A stretch of DNA of 64,000 nt from Metellina segmentata (Eukaryota > Arthropoda > Arachnida > Araneae > Tetragnathidae), in assembly GCA_947359465.1 (NCBI GenBank), contig OX375872.1:125314337-125378336 (forward strand), in the 5' to 3' direction. Position 1 is the stretch's first letter, and every line of letters starts with the position of its first letter. Positions 11,331 to 21,827 of this stretch are shown here, piece by piece. Both the position numbers and the translations under genes were made by a program. The notes beneath the pieces were generated by a model that did not search any database, had not been told where the DNA came from, and saw only the letters and a list, made by a program, of their open reading frames with translations.

Positions 11331-12117
11331 AGGCGCGTTCTCACGAATCAAGTTTAATTGACCGATTATAGTTGATCAACAAGTTGAACAAAAATTGTAC
11401 TGAGAACCTTTGTTTCAATGGAGTTGATCAACTTTTTTCTGGATCACTTAAAGTTTGACCCATTCAAACTTTATCGTTCAAGTAAAGAGTCATCTGCCAT
11501 TTGCTTTTAAGTTAAAACTAATCTTGAAACGTGTGTACTACGATTGACTGTCAAGTTCGCTTTCAACCGATCACGCCACGTGGCATGTGTTTTTTTAGAT
11601 AGTTAAAATAGTTAATAATACAAATTATTTAATAATAAAAAATAATTAATAATATAAAATAGGTAATAATACGAAATGTTTAATAATAAAAAATAGTTAA
11701 TAATATAAAATGGTTTAAAAAAATGAGCCATAAGTGGTCTGAAAGTGTAATGCTAACATATTTAGAACTGTATCATAAGCATGATTGTCTTTGGAACCAA
11801 CGACTGGATAAATATAAAAATAAAGATGCAAGAGAAAAGGCTCTGGGTTCTATTGTCAAAGAAATGGAAATTGCTGATCTGAAGAGCAAAATTAAGTTAC
11901 GATTTTTGCTCATGTTAAATAAAATTGTTAGTTCTTTTAACAAAACTGTAACTAGACCTGTACAACTTAATGCACAACTGCTTTCGACGGCATTTTGAAA
12001 CTGAAATTGTTGATCGGTTTCTATTGAAATGAGTGAACAAATACTTATTAAAGTCATTCAACTTGTTGATGAACTATAATCGGTCAATTAAATTTGATTC
12101 GTGAGAACGCACCTCAA
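11331..12117 (+). mobile_element. PIF/Harbinger-like element with MADF ORF
   Basis: Long inverted ends: GCGCGTTCTCACGAATCAAG on the left and CGTGAGAACGCACC on the right, continuing through AATTGACCGATTATAGTT and CAACAAGTTGAA (about 57 bp, few mismatches). It contains an ORF for a MADF-type protein but no DDE nuclease, so it is non-autonomous. The target duplication is not clear. Confidence 0.75.
11723..11998 (+). pseudogene. MADF-domain ORF (Harbinger accessory protein), truncated
   Basis: 91 codons beginning MSHKWSESVMLTYLELYHKH, then LWNQRLDKYKNKDAREKALG and IVKEMEIADLKSKIK. This is the pattern of a MADF/Myb-SANT DNA-binding domain: an early tryptophan, an LWN motif, then KNKDxREKA. Autonomous PIF/Harbinger elements encode such a protein next to the nuclease, where it is thought to help nuclear import and end binding. 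The second half (after about residue 60) does not resemble the family and probably follows a deletion. Lying between Harbinger-like ends supports the call. The alternative is a captured host MADF exon. Confidence 0.6.
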
Positions 12118-12727
12118 GAGTCAAGAGTGATTCAAGTTTTGATTGGTGACATCTTGTGGGTTTTTCCGGAACTGGACTTCTTGGGTTACGAACTTATTTC
12201 CTTTTCAATGTTACTGGCATTAAAACACAGAATCATTTCGATTTTTTTCAAAATTTGTTGCTTTCCTCCTAAATAAAATAATTGAGGCGTTGACATTGAA
12301 AGTCAGCGCCTCAATTATTTTATTTACTAAAAATTACATTTAATCAATATGGTATGTGCTGTTCGATGACTGATCCAGGTGACGAAACTTTCTGAACCAC
12401 TTACGCCAAGCTCAACTTCAAGCTCGTCAACGGCATCCTCGCTATACTCAACACTTATCTCTTGCGTCTGTGAAGTATTCTTCCCTATTAGAAAATAAAA
12501 AAGCATATGTCCAAAATTCTCTTCATTTTCTGCCATTTTCAATGCTTTAAAATATTTAAAAAACACAACCAAATTATACAATTTTGCTCCAAAGTACTCG
12601 CTGAAATTTCCTTCTTTCAAACAACATCAAAACTTTACACGTGTTTGAAGTAGATAACACTACGGTTTTGTGTGCGATGCAATGTCATCTAGAGCCAGAC
12701 ACGGGACGAACTGTTGCATCAACGCAA

Positions 12728-12977
12728 TAATATCCGCATGGATCGTTTTTAGGTTTTTAAAGTATTATAAATAAGTCTTCAAGGGCGCATCTCCTTAAGA
12801 TGTGTACGGACTTAACGGACCCGAGGTGATTCTTATATCACTAGAGTACAGTAGTTGGACAGTTTCTTTTCCCATAGGGTTTACTGTAAACATGGGTGTC
12901 GCACTCCCAGGCTACTCAAGCGGACTTTTTTTGCTTTCATCTCATTGTTCTGTTCCTCAATCCCGCTTTTTTCCGGG
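12728..12977. other. Unassigned sequence
   Basis: No recognisable feature. It lies between the mariner remnant and the SINE-2 copy. Confidence 0.35.
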
Positions 12978-13890
12978 GCCATCGTGGCTCTGTGGATATG
13001 CTCGTACACTCAAACCTGTTTTTATACTATCTTTTTTTTATGCGGTATATGAAAAAAATTTATTCAGTACAATCTACTTACAGTCCTTTCAAAATTCTAA
13101 TCAAATTAGAACATAATTGACGAAGTTATCAATAAAAATTACTTTAAAAAAGATTTAATGCGTACTTAGATTGTTTTCACAGTACTGCTGAAAGCGCAAT
13201 TTTTTTTTCCTAAAATTATTATTATTTTTTTTTAATGGAATTTTATCTCTGATACTTCATTTATTTCGAGTCTTATTTTTGTTCTTTGCTCAATGTAAAC
13301 GATTTCCGAATATTTGGGACAAACGATATTTTTCAAAGAACGGGAATAAAACGAAAACTCGTGTTTCTTTCGATCTGAATTAATCCCGCATTAAAAAAAA
13401 TTTCTAAATTTTTTCCACTTTTTAGTTATAACTTGTGGCAAAAGGTTTGACGAGATTTCAAGTAGTTGCCAAGCCTTGTGTCTTGACTTCGTTTAAAAAA
13501 GCAATTTCTAGTTATTTCGTAAGGTTTTGAGTTATTTTCTACGTGATACTTTTTTTATGCGGTCCCTATTCACCTCATAAAAAATAATAATTTTTAAATG
13601 TGTTGCGAAAAATATCTTTTAAAGCTACTAGTGAAGTTTTGGAAGTTTTTTTTATGCGGTCCCTATCCACCGCACAAAAACAGGTTTGAGTGTACACTGT
13701 GCTAGTAACCATCGAGTTGTAGGCGGTGCAGGTTCGATTCCTGTCAGGTGCATTCCTCCTTGGGGGTATTTCTCTTTTCTGTGTCAGTCAAACTTTCATT
13801 GTGTGTGTCTTATTACTTGAAATTGTCTGTCTTGTGTTTGGCACAGCTTGGCCAAATTTGACCCTTGTGCCAAAAAACCCCAAAGCTACC
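12978..13890 (+). repeat. SINE-2, full length, split by a TA-MITE
   Basis: The head starts GCCATCGTGGCTCTGTGG (12978-13004), is interrupted, then resumes at 13695 with CACTGTGCTAGTAACC...GGTTCGATTCCTG. The body (TGTGTCAGTCAAACTTTC, GTCTGTCTTGTGTTTGGC) and tail (CTTGTGCCAAAAAACCCC) follow. The A and B boxes are pol III-like, so this family is tRNA-derived. Confidence 0.8.
13007..13692. mobile_element. TA-flanked MITE inside the SINE-2 head
   Basis: Inverted ends CACTCAAACCTGTTTTT and its complement, flanked by TA at 13005-13006 and 13693-13694. Subterminal TTTTTTATGCGGTCCCTAT motifs recur near 13550 and 13650. Its TA target and 686 bp length suggest a non-autonomous Tc1/mariner-type element. 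The ORFs inside look accidental. Confidence 0.8.
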
Positions 13891-14172
13891 ATAAATAAAT
13901 TATTTGTAAACGTGTTTTTGAAACCACTTAGGAGCAAAGAGGGTAGTTAACGACTGTTATATTTTTGCAAATCGTTCATTAACAAAATTGTTCCGATATT
14001 TTGTCAGACCGGCAAAAATATAATACAATTTTTGCTGTGCCGCACCATTTTATTAATTTGTGTATGAGTGCCATGATACAAAAAGGTTGAAAATTGCTGT
14101 TCAAAGTCACTTTTTAATGTACTTTTTCAAGAAAATTATATCTCCAAATTTTTGGGGGGTTAGCAATTATTT
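13891..14172. other. Unassigned AT-rich sequence
   Basis: Nothing identifiable. Confidence 0.35.
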
Positions 14173-14338
14173 CCTTTTCTGGTGATTGTCTCGATGAGGT
14201 TTCTCGTCCTTAGCAAAATTGACCGTATCTTCATGGACGAGGCATCTTGTCATTTGAAGACAACTGGCCAAATCTTGATCTCGTCATCGTCAAAAAGTCG
14301 ACAGGATCGTGGTGACGAAATATCTCGTCGAAATCACA
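14173..14338. mobile_element. TTAA-type palindromic MITE, copy C
   Basis: TGGTGATTGTCTCGATGAGG through GACGAAATATCTCGTCGAAATCAC, with the family's TGACCxxATCTT spacers. The TTAA ends have eroded. Confidence 0.65.
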
Positions 14339-14399
14339 GAAGTTAAAATGCTGCGCATAAAAGAACTCATCATACCGTTAGAAAATATAGCATACTGAT

Positions 14400-14720
14400 T
14401 ACGCACACACATGTCCAAAAATTAAGAATATTTTTTGTATTCGTATGAAGCGAAGTCACCCGATCTCAATCCAATTGAACATGGTTGCGATGCTCTTGGA
14501 AATCACATTACAGCCTACAAAACACCACCAAAGTCCGCACCAGAGCAAAGATGTCCTCTAGTACAGGAATGAGACCACAGAAACTGATGAACAGCCTTGT
14601 GGAAAGCGCGTTTACACTTCAGACGCCTAGATTAGGGTCACAGGTCAGCTCATTCCCAAAAACTTACATTTAAAGGAACAAAAATGTTTTTTCCTTTCGC
14701 AGAAACTGAAACTTACAATA
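14400..14720 (+). pseudogene. Tc1-like transposase, 3' fragment
   Basis: Translates around 14452 as SPDLNPIEH (third catalytic glutamate) followed by ALGNHITAYKTPPKS and, after shifts, KLMNSLVES. These are C-terminal Tc1 transposase blocks. Stops and frameshifts are present and no 5' half is found. A TGTCCAAAAATTAAGAATA segment precedes it. Confidence 0.75.
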
Positions 14721-14867
14721 TGTTCCCCTAAGCATAATTCTAGTTACCAGCGGCACCACAAAGTATGTAAGTGTTCGTATTTTATTCCATCTAGCTTGGG
14801 GATTGCTAGTTTGCCATTTGATAATCTTCGGTGTGGGTAGTTGGCGCAGGATTCATCTCAGATTGCA

Positions 14868-15052
14868 TCATCCGTAAATTAGGTGCTTGTTGCAGGCGGC
14901 GCAAGTTTGATTCCTGTAAATTGCCCTCCATTTATTTCTCTCGTCTGTCAGTAAAACTTTCTTTGTGTATTTGTCTGCCATTTGAAATTTTTTGTCTTGT
15001 GCGTGGCGCAACTGGGCCAAATATACCCCTTGCGCCATAAAACCCCAAAAAC
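14868..15052 (+). repeat. SINE-2 copy
   Basis: B box GTTTGATTCCTG, body CTGTCAGTAAAACTTTC and the tail CTTGCGCCATAAAACCCC. Confidence 0.75.
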
Positions 15053-15284
15053 AACGTGGATATGTGTTCAGTTGTTTGAGTGAGCATACTGTTCTTTAGT
15101 GTGTTAAATTATTGTATATTATGTAGCATGATTATGTGTGTGTGCTTACTATAAAAGAACAAACTGTGAGATTCTACTTTATTGACTGGTACAGCAGGCT
15201 ACACACAACTGGTAGTCAAACAAGCATTTAATAACTAAAACATGTAACAAAAAATCCAAGAGTACAAGATACATTTATTTCAAC

Positions 15285-15432
15285 TATGATACATATTCCC
15301 CATTGGCCCTTACCTCCCAATACCACTATCATCTTGCGTCAGCAAAATCTCCTTTGTGTATGTCTATTACTTGATGCTCTTTGTCTTGGGCTTGGCGAAA
15401 TATGGCCCTCACGCCATAAAACCCAACAAACC
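15285..15432 (+). repeat. SINE-2 copy, 5' truncated
   Basis: GTCAGCAAAATCTCCTTTGTG through CTTGTCTTGGGCTTGGCG to CACGCCATAAAACCCAACAAACCC. Confidence 0.7.
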
Positions 15433-15467
15433 CATTCTTACGTAGCAGAAGAATGGTCATCGATAAT

Positions 15468-15595
15468 GATTTAGACTGTTCAAACTGTCCAAATGTATGA
15501 AATAATATAGATATGTTAGATATTATTTAGATCTGTTCAAATTATCTAAATGTATGAAATCAGATTGACAATTGGAATGATTTAGATACGTTCTT
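15468..15595. repeat. Short tandem repeat, ~60 bp period
   Basis: Two to three diverged units around GATTTAGACTGTTCAAACTG and CAAATGTATGAAAT. Confidence 0.55.
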
Positions 15596-15959
15596 CTAAC
15601 TGCGTTGCTTAGTTTTCGGTCAGCAAAAAAAAATTGCCCAAAAAGGTCATCGACCCTTCTACATTCACTATTGCGACACATTATAATACGTCCAACACCA
15701 GTCTGTTCTCCCAACTAAGTGAAGGCTCTTTAATCTTTCTGCGCTGTCCATCATTTTTTAAATTGAAACGGTAAAAAATATTGCCCTACTAGTTGGGAAA
15801 TCAGAAAAAAATATCGGAACATATTTTTTAAGTATTGCTGTTGGAGAAGTGTAAGCTGTCATCCGATTGTTGGGAGCACTCTGTTCGATTAGATTTTTTG
15901 TGAGTATCATGCTTTTTGAGTTGTAGGACGCGTTTTAAGTTCTTTTTTCGGTGATAGAT

Positions 15960-17010
15960 GAATCTCCACCCATTCGTCAAAGACCCTGCTCTATTTTTCT
16001 ATCATTGGAGTGTTGCCAGGAGTTTTGTAACACCCCACCAAATCGCTCTAGGAGATTCTTTCACGGCTGAACTTGAGGGCTGTCTGCCAAGGATTCTAGT
16101 CCCCTTCCTACCGACCTATCATTTCGTATGCTCCCCTGATGATGCTTAACATTTATTGCCACGATTGGTTAAAAAGGACGTGCAAAATTTAGGAAGATGG
16201 TTTGACTGAAATGGACTATTTGTGTCAACCTGTGGCGCGACGAGAAAGTGAAGAGGGTAGATTCGATTTTCCGGATTGTAATTGACTGTAAGAACTTATT
16301 TATACTAACATTTAAATTTCTTTCATAATTGAACCTGGCTTTCTGGCAAGAATTCTAGTTTCTTCTTGGTTACCCAGTTGGAATAGTAGCGAATTAACTA
16401 CCAGAGGTCTGCGAGTTCGAAACTCGATCCTACGAAAGACCGCCGTCTACCGGTGCACATTAAATCTAGCGTGGCCTCATGTTATCACGTTGGCGTGTGT
16501 GGAAAAGCCAATCTAGCCTCTTCACTTACTCGCCGGCCCAGAAGTTGGAACATAGAGTTCGTCATTTTAGTCACTCCAATTTCCTAAATTTTGCACGTAT
16601 TTTTTGACCAATCGGGGCGATAAATGTTAAGTGTCATCGGGGGGGAGGGGGGGGGGCATACGGAATGAGTTAGTATAATAGGAGGTCTTTCCAGAAAGCC
16701 GGATTCAATTCTGAAGAAAATTTAAATGTTGATGTCAGTAATTATTTACAGTCAATGATAATCCAGAAATTGAATCTACCATCTTTACTTACTCGCCGGC
16801 CCAGAAGTTGGTACAAAGAGTCAATCATTTCAGTCATTCCAACTTCCTAAATTTTGCACGTATTTTATGACCAATTGGAGCAGTAAATATTAGGCTCCCT
16901 GGGCAAATCACTCTGGGAGCGGCTTTCACAGTTGAATTTGAAAACGGTATGCAAAGAATTCTAGTCACCTTCCTACCAACTCATCATTTCGTACACTCCC
17001 TTGATGCATT
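15960..17010. repeat. Foldback repeat with partly inverted, partly direct arms
   Basis: CGTGCAAAATTTAGGAAG (about 16170) is inverted at 16580 and again at 16845 (CCTAAATTTTGCACGTATTTT). The flanking blocks also recur: GGATTCTAGTCCCCTTCCTACC in direct orientation at about 16955, and CCAGAAAGCCGGATTCAA, inverted relative to TTGAACCTGGCTTTCTGG. TACTCGCCGGCCCAGAAGTTGG occurs twice (about 16528 and 16792). A SINE-1 fragment and a G-rich run interrupt it. It is probably a foldback MITE plus a partial duplication. Confidence 0.65.
16366..16506 (+). repeat. SINE-1, 5' part only
   Basis: Type I head (GGTTACCCAGTTGGAATAG, GCGAGTTCGAAACTCGATCC) and the first part of the body, ending at GTGTGTGGAAAAG. 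Confidence 0.7.
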
Positions 17011-18687
17011 CATTTTAAGAGTCAATTCATTTAATCTCAATCGCGTTTTCAAGTACTTATCTACTATCGTTGGTTTAGTTGTACAGTAAGAGTCTTAACA
17101 ATTTATTCTGCGGCTTTCCGTGTTGGAGATTTGTGAAAATTGTCTTGTACCAGGCGTGTAAGTATTGTCTTTTGGATTCATTTGTCTCAGACACGTAATT
17201 TTTGTAATGTTTGTTTTAATAACTCCTTGTTCTTTATTCCGAAATCCAAGTATTTTTAAGTGTCACGTTATTCTGTTACGCAGTTAATTATGCGGAAGGC
17301 TGAGACTTATTAAATACCTACCTTCTAGTAGTACGGAAAAAATATTTTTCTGCTTTTTCCTTAGGGGGTACGAGTTTTCCAACGGACGCACGTGCCAGTT
17401 TGGTAGTTTTGACGCCAAGAGGTGGCAACCATAAAAGAAAAACATCGGAATCTGGTTGCTACATTGTCTTGAAAACCTTTATTAGGAAAACTTGTTTTTT
17501 AGTTTTAAAGTTTCAATTTCTTGGCGAGAATTTCAACGTCTGTTTTATGCTTAAGAATTTTGTGTTTTAGCAGATTCAATTTGTAACTGAGCAACTAAAA
17601 TTGTCACTAAATTAGGGTTCAAGCGGAGACTTTTCTATTTTTTCTAAGGAGTTATGCTACTAATGTCACATTTCACAAGTGATTTGGCTCTGGTAGCTCC
17701 GAAACAAGTTAGGGTGGGCCGAAAAAGATAAACAAAACACACAAGTACACAACTTTAACATTTTGGAAACGTTGTTCTTGAAACGCGTCTGATAATTGAA
17801 GAGTGAGAAAAACATTTTTACGTCTTCGTGCCCTTTGGCGAAGAACTAAGCTTTCTTTAAAATTGGATCCCACGGCCATCTCTTGACAGATGTATCAAGA
17901 GCTAAGGGAACTATTATTTTTTTATGTTTGACGTTATGATGAACAATGATTCAATAAAAAAAGATTAATCAATAATAAGAATCAAGCCAACTAATATTAA
18001 GCTATTATATAATTGGTATTCGAATACTTAGGATGAATGTTACTATATTCGAATACAACTAAAAAGAATCGAATATAGTGATCAATTATTCAATTTAAGG
18101 CGTACGTATTACACTAGAAGATTTCTTTAATTGGACTTGAAAAATCCAGTTTTTTTTACCACAGGTAATTGGTGTATTCTAAATCATTTCTGGAAAAAAT
18201 CAAATTAAATAATTAGATCAGTGCAAATAATTAATTATGTAATTAAGATATAATAGCTAATTAGCGTGTTTTTTTGTTACATGATACCTCAAATACTAAT
18301 TTGTTCAGAAAGACGATTCCTGTTGGAAATTGTTCCTAATACTATTCTTCATGTTTTGAGCCTCCATTGCGTCACTAGAAGAAATAGCTTTTTTTACAAT
18401 TTTTTAAGCAAGAAAGTGTAAAAAAATCACATTTTTTCAGAAATTTCAACATTTAAAAATCAATTAAAATTAATTCTTGACTAAATACTCTGATTGAGGC
18501 TCAAAACATCCACTGTATTATAGAGATCATAGTGATACAAAAATAATTGTAATAGGTGATTTCATTGTGAAGCAAGCATCCTATTGCAAAAACACAGTTC
18601 TTCAGAAAGTAAGTTCAAAGTTTTGGAAACATGTTTTCAAAATGATATTGTAATAAAATTGATAAAAAAAATATTACCTATCTATAG
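17011..18687. other. Unassigned AT-rich intronic sequence
   Basis: Mostly low-complexity AT. Near 17400 GACGCCAAGAGGTGGCAACC resembles a motif repeated at 39.15 and 43.6 kb, probably the end of an old hAT-like element. A 14 bp inverted pair ATGTTTTGAGCCTC / GAGGCTCAAAACAT lies at about 18351 and 18496. No gene was recognised. Confidence 0.35.
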
Positions 18688-19647
18688 CTAAAACCCTCCA
18701 GAAATGTTAGTTGGTCCTTCTTTTTCAATTTTTTTGTCCTCTTTTCTATTTTTGGCCCCATGCAAGTACTTCCTTCGCTGTTTCTGCAACGGTCTAGAAT
18801 GCCGTATGCTTTCACTAATTCTTAATTTATCCTTATTTTGTATGCCATTGACCATGAAATGTCCAGTATGGTGCCCATCCGACTCATAACTTCCAATTCG
18901 GGCTTAAATCCGCAAATAAAATGCATAACGTCATCTAAAACAAAAAGTTTACTGAATCTGCACCTGTAAATTTTATTTTTGGTGACCGCTTCCAAATTAA
19001 GGAATGTAAACTTTCATTGTTGTTCTGTGTTTTCCCATGAAGGCACTTTTCCAGCATTTCAGGAGTTGTTAATCGCGAATATACAGACTTAATATGTTTT
19101 AGTAAGTTAAGCGGCAATCCTGCTTTATGTTTGTAATCCTTTTCTTTACCCCGACGATAAGGCCGACGATTGTAGGCAACGGTGTTCGGTGGAGGAGGCA
19201 TATTCATCACAGTCATAAAATGGCTAGCTTCCCTGTAGCCACAACCTATCCGCTTCATGGCATATACTATGCGTCTGTTAACTTTAAAAAAAACTGACCA
19301 TGTTTTTCGGAAGTTGTACATGGATCAGTTATAAAGTCACAGTTGTGACATGCGAGATTTAATTCTACGCAACATCCCATTTTCTTGGAAATGTTGCTCT
19401 GTTGAAACAACGTTTGTTCTGTACAGTTTGGACAACTTAACATGTAAAACAAGGCATTGATGGACAAAAAAGCATTGTCCTTGGGAATCAGTTTCGGCTC
19501 CATTATCGGCAATCTTACCCAGATTTACCTTTGAAGCAGACGATTTATTCTGATCAATTTCTGGGTTTTTTAAGCTGATTTTTCTTTCGAATGGTGGTTA
19601 GTGACAAACCTTCTCTTTGAACGTGTTTTTCGAGTTTTAGATCCCAT
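18688..19647 (-). pseudogene. Mutator-like (MULE) transposase relic, internally deleted
   Basis: Minus strand from an ATG near 19647 (MGSKTRKTRSKRR). After one shift it gives a cysteine-rich segment (CPNCTEQTL, CCVELNLACHNCDF), then INRRIVYAMKRIGCGYREA-like sequence and MNMPPPPNTVAYN. It then jumps straight to the C-terminal blocks LTTPEMLEKCLHGKTQNNNE and SLHSLIWKRSPK, and a basic tail ending NISGGF before a stop. In the arthropod mutator-like family I know, a DDE catalytic core separates these blocks, so about half the protein is missing. It is therefore inactive. It is the only MULE remnant seen here. Confidence 0.7.
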
Positions 19648-19865
19648 TTTAATTCAAAAATGTCGAAAATGGCGAGTAAAAATATAGTAAACAGTAGCAT
19701 GCAAGAGTAGAAATAAACTAAATAAACAGGCTTAAAATATACAGTTACAGTTAAATATCGTTGCCAAACGATATAAATTAAATAATAAAATATTAAAAAT
19801 CCATAATTATTTTACCAAATATAAAATTATGTTTTATTTATTTATACAATGTCTTACAAATCTAT

Positions 19866-19945
19866 TTTCTAAATTTTGTCTTGTGTATGGTGCGGCTTGT
19901 CCTTTTTTTGGGCCTTGCGCTATTAAACCGACAAACCCGATGCAT
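19866..19945 (+). repeat. SINE-2 3' end
   Basis: TTTTGTCTTGTGTATGGTGCGGCTTG through TTGCGCTATTAAACCGACAAACCC. Confidence 0.65.
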
Positions 19946-20814
19946 AAAAATACGACTAGACAGCATTCGGAAGAGGGTATAGCACGTGAATTGAATAATG
20001 AAGTAATTAACGACCATTTCTCAACACGTTTCAGCAACTCTGACGTTGAAGGGTTCCGACCATTATATTGAGGCTTTTCAGCAGAATCGCTGGGAAACAT
20101 TTTGAATTTTGAGCACTTGTTTCTGTCAGGACAAGAAAGAACACCAAAAAGAAAACCAGAGACAGGTGTAACCCTTAAGATGTACAATAAGTCAAAGTTG
20201 ACAGGCGCGTGTTCCGAAAATGACCTTCTGAGAGGGAAAACCGTCTCCAAAAGCAAACCCAAGGTGTCCTTAGGAAAACAACAAACCGAAGTAATGAGTT
20301 AACGGCCTGTTAAGGTCAGACCTTCGGAAAAAATCGGTTTCGAAATCGCACTCGACAAAAGGTTCAAATGCAAATCGTGTGAAAGACATTTCCTTATTGG
20401 GTCCATCCAGTGATAGTCCATGACACCGTCTGCAGAAAAACGAGTTCGAGGCGACACCACGACAATGCTTGGCACGTGTTTTGTATTGTTATTTATGCCG
20501 CGGCATTTGATGTGTGGAATATCGACTTACTGACGTCATTTGGCTGTGTTAACGCCAGAGATCATGGCGGAAAAAAGAATTGTCACACGAGCTTTTGATA
20601 CATCTGTCGAAAGACGAGTATGGTGTTCCGTTTTAATTACGGTGAGGTTTTCTTTTTGCAGGATATTAAGACGCAAATTATACTTTGTATCGCTCTTGAA
20701 TTGTTATCGGACGCGATTCAAGTTTCCTAAATGTTAAATGCTGCAGACTCGTTTTTGTCTTACTTGATAAAGTTAATATTTTTATGCTTCTGTTGGTAAA
20801 TTTTTAACCGTCTA
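19946..20814. other. Unassigned sequence
   Basis: Less AT-rich than average and without visible repeats. A 66-codon basic ORF (20102-20302) has no recognisable domain. GCCGCGGCATTTGATG and GACGTCATTTGG lie near 20510. Unique old sequence is possible. Confidence 0.3.
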
Positions 20815-20998
20815 GGGGGTTTCGGCGACCTCTCGTCCATCGGTTTCTCAACAATTTCGCTAATGGCGAGATATCTCGCGATCGAGATATTGCCAATTTT
20901 TGTGGTGGCGAGATCAAGATCAGGTCAGTATTTTATAATGACGAGATATCGCGTCCATTCTAGACAACCACCAGGACGTTTAAATACTTCCTGGAAGG
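20815..20998. mobile_element. TTAA-type palindromic MITE, copy D
   Basis: GGCGAGATATCTCGCGATCGAGATATTGCC, then GATCAAGATCAGGTCAG and ATGACGAGATATCGCGTCC, ending near CAACCACCAGGACG with a further CTTCCTGGAAGGTTAA at 20987-21001. Confidence 0.65.
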
Positions 20999-21110
20999 TT
21001 AAAAGTGTTTAGCGACAATGCGTTTAACGCTTTTTATTATTATCCATGGCGATTTCAATTTTCCGATATATGCGGAAGCGCTTGTTGGTAGTGGAACTTT
21101 GAAAATAAAT

Positions 21111-21352
21111 TTGGCCGCGGTAGCCCGGTTGGAAGAGTTAAAACTGTCGCGGCCTCAAATGTCCTCACGTTGGCTTGGTGTGGAAGTTTGGAGAGTGGGA
21201 TGACAGCTCAAGTGTGACCTCGTCTTCTGACCGTGCTTCAAAATTACATGGTGTTGTCATCGGATCTTTCCCTTAAGATCTTTCCATTAAGGGGTTGATC
21301 CCGGACCGTCGCCACTAGCCTGTTTTGTTGCTTCAGTGCGACGTTAACCTTT
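21111..21352 (+). repeat. SINE-1 with internal deletion
   Basis: Starts GGCCGCGGTAGCCCGGTTGG (A-box half of the type I head), then jumps into the body (TCGCGGCCTCAAATGTCCTC) and runs to the 3' end GTGCGACGTTAACC. The B-box half of the head is missing. Confidence 0.75.
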
Positions 21353-21827
21353 AGACTACGGCCGTTACAGCAGTTGTACCTTGAAAGTTATAAGAATCGC
21401 CGCGACAGTTATAGCCGTAGTCAAAAGATTAATTAAAATACCTGCCTCCTTACCTGTAAGATCCAATCAACCGCCTTCTCAGAAGTCAGTCGTTTCTTAA
21501 ATGCAAAAATGTCTGAAAAGTAGGATTATGAAATTTATTGTAACGAAAAGTTTACCGTGAGAGCAGCTGAAGTTTTACATCATCGCGTGGGTCGTGTCTG
21601 GCACTTTTTCATCTTTTCTCCCTTTTTCAAATTATCCATTACCCAAAAGTCTGCGTAACTCAACGAAAAATGGCAAATTGAAGTTTCCCACAACCATCGA
21701 GGAAAGCTACTTCGTATACCTTGTTTTCGGGTTATGATCTGAAGATTTTCTTTTCTAAATCGGGAACAGTCTCCGAGCGTTTGGATCCTGCGCGCAGATG
21801 CTCAATAAATCAAATCGAATCAAATAA
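21353..21827. other. Unassigned sequence
   Basis: No gene or repeat class identified. Confidence 0.35.

Larger units (their letters stand above)
11224..12322. mobile_element. MITE 'GAGGCGTTGACGTT' family, copy 2, interrupted
   Basis: Left end AAGCGTTGACGTTGAAAAGGAG with the same interior as the 2.4 kb copy on either side of the Harbinger-like insertion (TAAATTTTACCGGACAAGCAAG, then GACATCTTGTGGGTTTTTCC). The right border is a hairpin: ATAATTGAGGCG (12280-12291) and CGCCTCAATTAT (12307-12318). Confidence 0.65.
11172..12727 (-). mobile_element. Internally deleted mariner, host of two nested elements
   Basis: TA-flanked (11170-11171 and 12728-12729) with inverted ends TTGTGTGGATGCAAAAGTTC and TTGCGTTGATGCAACAGTTC. 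On the minus strand the right half encodes a remnant of a mariner transposase start (MAENEENFGHMLFYF, then AKLGV-like and VTWISHRT), as in two other copies here (28862 and 49704). A MITE and, inside that, a Harbinger-like element interrupt it. Confidence 0.8.

Noticed and set aside
12802..13120. Three overlapping hydrophobic ORFs
   Set aside because: They span the junction of a SINE-2 head and a TA-MITE; the apparent hydrophobicity comes from T-rich DNA.
16638..16656. G-rich run as a G-quadruplex element
   Set aside because: Two G runs in one spot without four spaced tracts; probably a simple expansion within the foldback repeat.
19834..20262. 142-codon minus-strand ORF
   Set aside because: It runs across a SINE-2 tail into unassigned sequence and shows no domain.
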